From NCBI RefSeq assembly GCF_000003815.2, contig NC_049987.1, positions 13,707,075-13,771,074 of the forward strand: DNA of 64,000 nt, given 5' to 3'. Below, piece after piece: positions 57,555-64,000 of the stretch (within the stretch, counting starts at the first letter, position 1; every line of letters starts with the position of its first letter). This DNA is from Branchiostoma floridae (taxonomy: Eukaryota > Chordata > Leptocardii > Amphioxiformes > Branchiostomatidae). The notes under the pieces were generated by a model, which was not told the origin of the DNA, ran no database searches, and saw only the letters and a list, made by a program, of their open reading frames with translations. The position numbers and the translations under genes were made by a program.

Positions 57555-60500
57555 CTGCAAAACAAAATGTTAAACACTGGTGAGAGACCATAAATAACAA
57601 TAACATTCAGCAACTTTCAGACCTCATACTGGAAACACACCCTACCATGTTGGAGACAAAGTCTCTCAGCATAACAACATTAACATTATTCTCCTGTCCC
57701 TGTACTAACAAAATAAGGGTATTCTCAAGGTAGCATTAGTAATACTGTACAATTTGAATACAGACAAAGAAATTCAATTACAGTTGATATGGTGTACACA
57801 AACACTGACAGTAAATACAATAAATTTACCACAGATACAAAATATACTCAACAAACAGGCAGAAACTGTATTGCAAAATCACAACACATCTGCTTCTGAT
57901 GGGAAATGTGCAACAGACCATTAACACACTGTTTAAATCTTGCACGTACAAAAGATTAACAATATATACATCTAGATATGATATCAGAGATGCTACCATA
58001 TCAATATATGTACTGAGAAAACAAGAACATTCATGAGAGGGATAAACGGGTAACAGCACACATGGTTAATATCGTTAATTGTGGGTATACCATATCAGCT
58101 AGTCCTCGCCCAGTACTGAATCGATAGCTCGCGGCATCTATTGTGGCATTTTCATTCCCCACACACGCGGCCATGTATAAATTCAGGGCCAGCCCTACGC
58201 TCGCATTGTCATGGATTTGTGCACCTATTCAAAGGGTCTAGAGGGGAGTTTGTGATCCCTGTTTGCGAGCAAATTTCAGTATGCTTGGGGATTTTGTGTA
58301 GCAATCCAGTCCGGCTTTGGCAGAAATGATACTGCGTAGATAATCTTCTCTCTAGGAATCAGAGCAATCTTACGAGGATTTGCGATAATATCGTACTTAA
58401 GGGATTCTGGCTTCAGCACAACCACATGCACACCCTCCATCAAAGGTTGTAACAGGTGGGATTGGGCCAGCTGAAGGCCATTAACTGTTTCCTGACTTTA
58501 AAAATCTGACTTTTTGCCCACTATTGTCATGGGCTAGTTGTATCACCAAGTTGTACTTGCCCAAAACAATAGCATCTCCAAAGCATACATTTAAACCCGT
58601 ACAACAATGCATTATCATATCAGTGAATAAAATCAGTCCACAGTAGACATTTAGTGTTATGCATGTAATATTTAGCAATTGTTGTAGGAAGCAGAACTGC
58701 TTCAAAACGATCAGTTTTACAAAAGATCTACAATCTGTTTTTCACACAAAGGCCAAAAGATTCCCTGCTCTTGACTCTTTGTCTGCCAGTTGTGAATTGC
58801 CAGATGCAGACACAACAACCCCCAAAATAGCTCTTTGTTTCCTTTTATAGACCAAACAAAATGTTATGGTGCTCTGATAATAAATTTGACATTATGAATT
58901 GTTTGCTGACACATGATACCTCATGCGGTTAAGGATCTTAGCCTGCATTATTACCTAGTATGTATACGATATAACGTATGATGCACATTTATCCTTTTCA
59001 GTTGAGGAGAAGAATATACTGATTTAACACAGTAACAGAAAGCCAAACCACCCAGTTGGGGTTATATTGTGACTTCTAGTAGCTTTGTATAAATTTTAAA
59101 TTTTTCTAACAGCAATGATTAATTTTGATGGTTAGTATAGCCTTACTGTATATTTAGAATACACATATACGCTGATTTCCTTGACCTGCTTCTGCAATCA
59201 AAAAAAGAATTTAGATTCTTTCCTGAAAGGGAGTGGTATGGATGTGTACATGTAGATACTTTACATGCAGGCCTTCACTTCAGCTTTCTATGACAATCAA
59301 TGTAAGAACCAATTTGCAGGCCGAAATTACTGACAATAAATCTGATCTGTGGAATTTCATGAACAATTTTGCATACACGATTATGAATCAATCTCCATAA
59401 ATTGGTTATGTAACAATAATTATGGAAAAGTCATCATTTTCACTGTGTGCTCGATAGACGATAGCAGTACAGGAATTGAAAGTACCACTATGTCAACTGG
59501 CAAGTTTCAAAATTCAATCCAAGAAATCAACAAACCTACAAACAGTTTCCATTTTACAATATCAAATATATATTTCATTAACTTGATTAAGAATGAAATG
59601 TAACTGCCACACCACAACATGCAAAGACAGTATTGGCAGGCTTACAAATTTAGAAAGATGGTTTTTGTTATCTGTTGAATAAATAAAGGACAAAAAGTTT
59701 TAATTATATAACTAACAACTCAGACAGTGCATAACATTGCAATGGCTGGAAGAAACCCTGTTACAGTGTTCAAATTTGTGAGGTATTCACCATGGATGAC
59801 ATTTACAAACTCTATTCCCAGGACGGCCTATTTCACTGTAACATATGAATACCAAGCACAAGTAAATTACAGTAGAAATCACATTACTGCCATATGCACT
59901 GACAAAATTCTAACCCAGACTCTGTCCCATAGGGACAACATAATGAAATGTGCGGAGCCTACACTATCAGCAAAACAAGTTATCACAGCAAATTCTGCTG
60001 CAGCCTGCAATTCCTCTAAAAGCCTAATGATTGATAAGTACAACCTACAGGTTCTGGATTAAAAGCTGTTATCATAAACATCATTATGTAGTCATAATTT
60101 TACCAAGGTGAAAAACTCTGTACACAAACATAATTTTTATAATTAAAGAACTTTTAACAGTACTTTTCGTATGGTCTTGAAAGGGGGACTTTCCATCTTC
60201 TAGACTTGAATTATCTATATTTTGTATATTCTGAATGTCCTTGGGAGTCAGGGTTATCAAGTTCATGGGGAGCCTGTAAAGCATTGCAGTAGCACCCCCT
60301 TAGGGTCCCAGCAAAAACTGCAACCATTTCCCATAACAGCAAGAGCAATTCTACTATTCTCAAAAGTATGTGTATACTTTACAACAATGGATCATGCATA
60401 GACTGATAGAGAGGAAAGATCAAAGACTTGCTAGCAGGCTATACATTATTTTTTTCAAATCATACAACTCAACAGGACTAAAGCTGAACCTCTGGTATGG

Positions 60501-63353
60501 TACATTTACTTTCGTACCCTTCTGGGTGTAACATCTTATTTCTTCCTCCTTGAAGATTACTGGGAGAGATGACCTTCTCCAGGAGAGGGAGCCTGATCTT
60601 GTAGGTTTTACAGGCTGGGTGGTAAAGTGGCCATAACCAACAACTATCTATCAGGAGAAAATCAATGACTGTAGCACCTTTGGGGAGCAGTGTGAAGACT
60701 GGGCTAGGGAGCATTTATCTTTGGTGCCTTTCAGGATTGCAAAGGATTGTAAAACTGTAGCAAATGGTCATCTAGGGTGAAGGAGCTAGCCATAAAAAAA
60801 AAGAAATATTTCCTTTTGACCTGGCCAGTTTCTCTGGTAAATTATACACCAACATCTGACTTCTATCATAAGTTGTGGTATTTTTTCTGCATCCTGGCCA
60901 TTCATCTGCTTTGAACCTTTTCACTACCCCAACTGACATGTCCAGTTTCAGAATATTGGGACTGGCCATATCAGGACAGCTACAGCTCTTGCTGCGTGAA
61001 GACAAATTCTATTGTTGTACAAAGATTTTTTCCTGATATTGCGAAAATCCCCCACGACAGCTCCGAAATACTGGATACCTCAGTATGACTCCCCAGTAGA
61101 CTCAGCGCTTCAGCTGTTTTGGCTGTTTTATAACTGAATCCATGCCAATTCTTGCAATGCATGTCCAGCCATCAGTCCTGTGACTTCTTTGCAAAACAAA
61201 GCTCTTTGCTCCCAAAAGTTCAAATTTGGTCTAAAACCTGTAAAATAGAACAAGCCAATTCCTTGAGGAGATTACATCACAAGATGTGCCTTGGATAAAG
61301 AATAGACCCATTCCATGGTAAACTAGGTGAGGATAACATACAATATTGATTACTTAGCCTATCAATTGCTGATAACCACTCAACTGGAGCCAAGCTTTAT
61401 TACAAACAGATTGATTCATCCATTAAGCAATTAATTACCACTATTGTAAAACCATTATGGCTTGAGCTGATAAAAAGGTTTTAGTATGGGTCAAGGCACA
61501 TGATGTAAATGAAACACATGTAAATCTATAATGTGTATCTAGTATGAATAATCATACTGAGATCTCATATTTTAGACCTATTACAAGGACACAGCAAAGC
61601 TAGCACCACATTCGCTGAAGTTATGTAACTACTGTAGATGTACATATAAGGCTATCGACATAGCAATCTACTTTTATGGGCTCAAATATTATTGGACAGA
61701 AAACCCAATTTCCCAAATCCTATTTTGGAGGTACTTAACGATATAGGCACAATCAATTCTTGGTGAAGCCATGCTCTATTTCTGAGATAAAATCGGTCAT
61801 AGGTCAAGCCATTTCTTAGACTGTATTCTAAATTACAAATGTCTTTTATATTTGTCTAGATTTTTCAGAGTGTTATCTGTGTGAATTCTGCCACATTTGA
61901 AATATACCATTGATACCAAATGATAGCAACTTCTGTTTCTAATTCTTTGATTTTCAGTGATAAATTTCCTTAAATTATATTCATCTCCTTCATCTCTAAA
62001 CTTTTTATCAACTTTAAAACGATCAATAAAGTACTTTTAAGTAGCACTTTATCAGAAGTGACCTTGATATTCCATATTCACTGGGGTACATAAAACTTGG
62101 CTTCTCTCCAAAGGAAGGAATGCCACATTGAGGAGTAACATGTAACATGCATTGGCATAATACCGGTAGCAAGACTTATACCGGTAGATTCAAAATACTG
62201 GAACTTAAAGAGATCTACACATGCAACAATAGTTATTTCTGAGCTGTGCACACTTCAGACATCTAGGTGTCCAATACACCATTTACAAAGCATCGATAAC
62301 AATGCATTCGAAGACAACAAGGCCAAAAGTTTTCAGTATACTTTTTTTTAAATTTCGGGGTAGGCAGCTCGTCGTGGGACGAACACACTGTCACATTCAT
62401 TGCCAAATTTATATAGATCATAATTACACATGCTCACGGCACAAGACGAACATGATTCAAAAACAATCTTGAATTTCTGTTGGTGACCTACAACTCATGT
62501 AAAAGTGTGAAGAACCGTTGCATTATAGCCCGGATCTACGACTGAATGGGCAAAATTGAACGTACGCAGCCATTTTCCCGCCATTTTTATATCTACGCTA
62601 GCAGTGAAGTGTTACGTCATAGCGGTTGTGACGGACAGAAGTTAAATGAAAATTCTTGACACTATACGTCCGTTTTCTCATGACATTTTGTATGCTCATG
62701 CAGGTTTATGTTTTATGCATTTACTGACAGAAAAGGAAGGAACATCAGAGGATGTATAAATGTACATAGCGGCAGTTAATTGTGCCGTGTTTCTTCCTAC
62801 CGGTATTTTGTACCCCCTCCCAACCACGCGCCCGTTCGCCGTGTAATTCCGCGGTGTGTTACAATTACAATATTACGCTTTTAGCAGGACAAGAGTGGCA
62901 GAAAAGTTACACAGAAGAAGTGGCAAGGGTAACCTATAACAGCAACATGTAACTGGAGAAAATGATGCGTTGACAATTTGTCAAATCAGTATGGCTAGAG
63001 AAATCGTCGTAAACGTACCGGTATTATGATAATAGATGTTAAATCATGTCTAATTCTACTTCATGAAAGGGTTATTACTAAATGATGAAGATGCATCACA
63101 TGCATAACATTAAATCATATTTACATCCTGGAAAATTTGGAATCATAAATTCATAATAGATCTACTGAATTTGATGTGACAATGGGTGGAATGTCAAAAG
63201 TTGAGAGAAGACCAGGAATTACATTATGGAACCCAAAGATGCCTTTACCATTTTCAAACATGGTCACAGCAAGAAGTATTTGGTGATGAGAGAAAATAGC
63301 TATCATACAAATTAAACATTTCCTAAAAATGGTAACTGTAATCCCAAACTCAC
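57555..63353 (-). other. Long intron or upstream region of the NHS-family gene
   Basis: About 5.8 kb of AT-rich DNA ending at the acceptor TTTTGCAG (57562-57555). No further NHS-family exon is recognised. A minus-strand TATAAAAATGGCGGG at 62591-62577 (TATA plus YY1-like) could mark an internal promoter. Confidence 0.5.
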
Positions 63354-63416
63354 CTGTGTATGATACAACATAGGCGTTACTACCCCTTCAACTGATCGCA
63401 CAGCGATGAACACCAT
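63354..63416 (-). CDS. Possible alternative first coding exon of the NHS-family gene
   Basis: On the minus strand an ATG at 63416 opens 21 codons (MVFIAVRSVEGVVTPMLYHTQ) ending exactly at a strong donor, ACACAG|GTGAGT. The phase is 0, as needed to join the exon at 57554 (ERKWQEL). An in-frame TGA lies a short way upstream. If used, it would make an isoform without the N-terminal WAVE-homology region. Vertebrate NHS-family genes also use alternative short first exons, some starting MVVFI-, but resemblance over five residues may be chance. Seen: ATG, donor and phase. Inferred: exon usage. Confidence 0.35.
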
Positions 63417-64000
63417 AGTGCACACACTCAGATATACCAGTAACCCTCTACATCAACACTGGCACGCACACATGCACAACACTCAACTGCACACCCACAC
63501 AAAGGACCACACTTTTAAAACCAGCCAAATTTCGCGGATATCAGAAATCTTACCAGAAGGTGGTACAAAATCAGAGGCATGATTCCATGGGAAGGAGGAA
63601 AAACAGCAAATGTCCGACCATGTATGGCACGTGCCAGCTTAACTATGGGGTCTACTGGGAACACATTTGGTTTGTCTGGTTATCTGATGACAGCTCTAAA
63701 CAGGTGCACCCATAACACTTGTGCCTCAACATTCAAAACACTACCCCTGGTGCCACACTGCCTTTGTAAAAGGCCAAATAAGAACAGTATTTCTAACTTC
63801 TTCTGTCGTCTTATGGACTTGGGAACACCTTAGCGGGATAGACAGGAGGCCCGGTAGGGACGAAGAGGGCGAGGGTGGGAGTTAGGTTGCCAGTTTTGCA
63901 TGCCTAAACTGAATAGCAGACACCGGGTCAAATACTCTGATGGGGGATGTCAAGTGAAGTCAACAGAGCTATCAACATCTATGATAATGACTGAATCCTG
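63417..64000. other. Flank at window end, nothing recognised
   Basis: Includes an 84-codon plus frame (63579-63833) without any motif. No exon is supported. Confidence 0.35.

Noticed and set aside
1-64000. CRISPR arrays, operons, rRNA genes
   Set aside because: None seen; direct repeats are microsatellites, transposon fragments or the 14-residue protein repeat.

Overview
The window looks like draft-assembly nuclear DNA of a cephalochordate (lancelet, probably Branchiostoma). This is inference. It rests on spliced genes with GT-AG introns, metazoan-type protein families (two CISH/SOCS2-type genes and a Nance-Horan syndrome family gene), fragments of non-LTR retrotransposons, very many small palindromic DNA elements, and two scaffold gaps of exactly 100 N. 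No bacterial, viral or CRISPR features were seen.

Layout. 0.99-4.5 kb (+): a two-exon gene for an unrecognised 838-residue coiled-coil protein with sixteen 14-residue repeats and a Pro/Ala/Ser-rich basic tail. 5.4-25 kb: gene-poor DNA with miniature inverted-repeat elements (one Harbinger-like, 816 bp), a CA microsatellite, a 5'-truncated LINE fragment (18.5-19.7 kb) abutting an older inverted LINE fragment, and the first assembly gap. 25.5-26.1 kb and 35.2-35.8 kb (-): two tandem paralogous SH2 + SOCS-box genes. Their upstream regions share STAT-type, CArG/TATA-like and CRE motifs in the same order. 27-43 kb: more miniature elements (two of them only 25 and 37 bp), retroelement-tail CA microsatellites and a roughly 0.8-0.9 kb tandem duplication. 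43.6-45.5 kb (+): a LINE copy with an uninterrupted reverse transcriptase frame but no endonuclease. 45.5-64 kb: AT-rich DNA with few mobile elements, holding the 3' part of the NHS-family gene on the minus strand; a possible short alternative first exon lies at 63.4 kb.

How the genes fit together: the SOCS pair are expected to be feedback inhibitors of cytokine-JAK-STAT signalling acting through Elongin/Cullin-5 ubiquitin ligase, and their promoters carry the motifs expected for such feedback. The NHS-family protein is expected to act with the WAVE/Abi actin machinery. The coiled-coil gene has no assignable role. Nothing indicates that the four genes form one pathway.

The strongest leads are the shared SOCS promoter layout, the 96%-identical SH2 core of the two SOCS genes, ultra-short palindromic insertions with 7-8 bp target duplications, a set of otherwise different miniature elements sharing one terminal 11-mer, the reading-frame switch in the NHS-family gene, and over-representation of the palindromes TAACGTTA and TGACGTCA.
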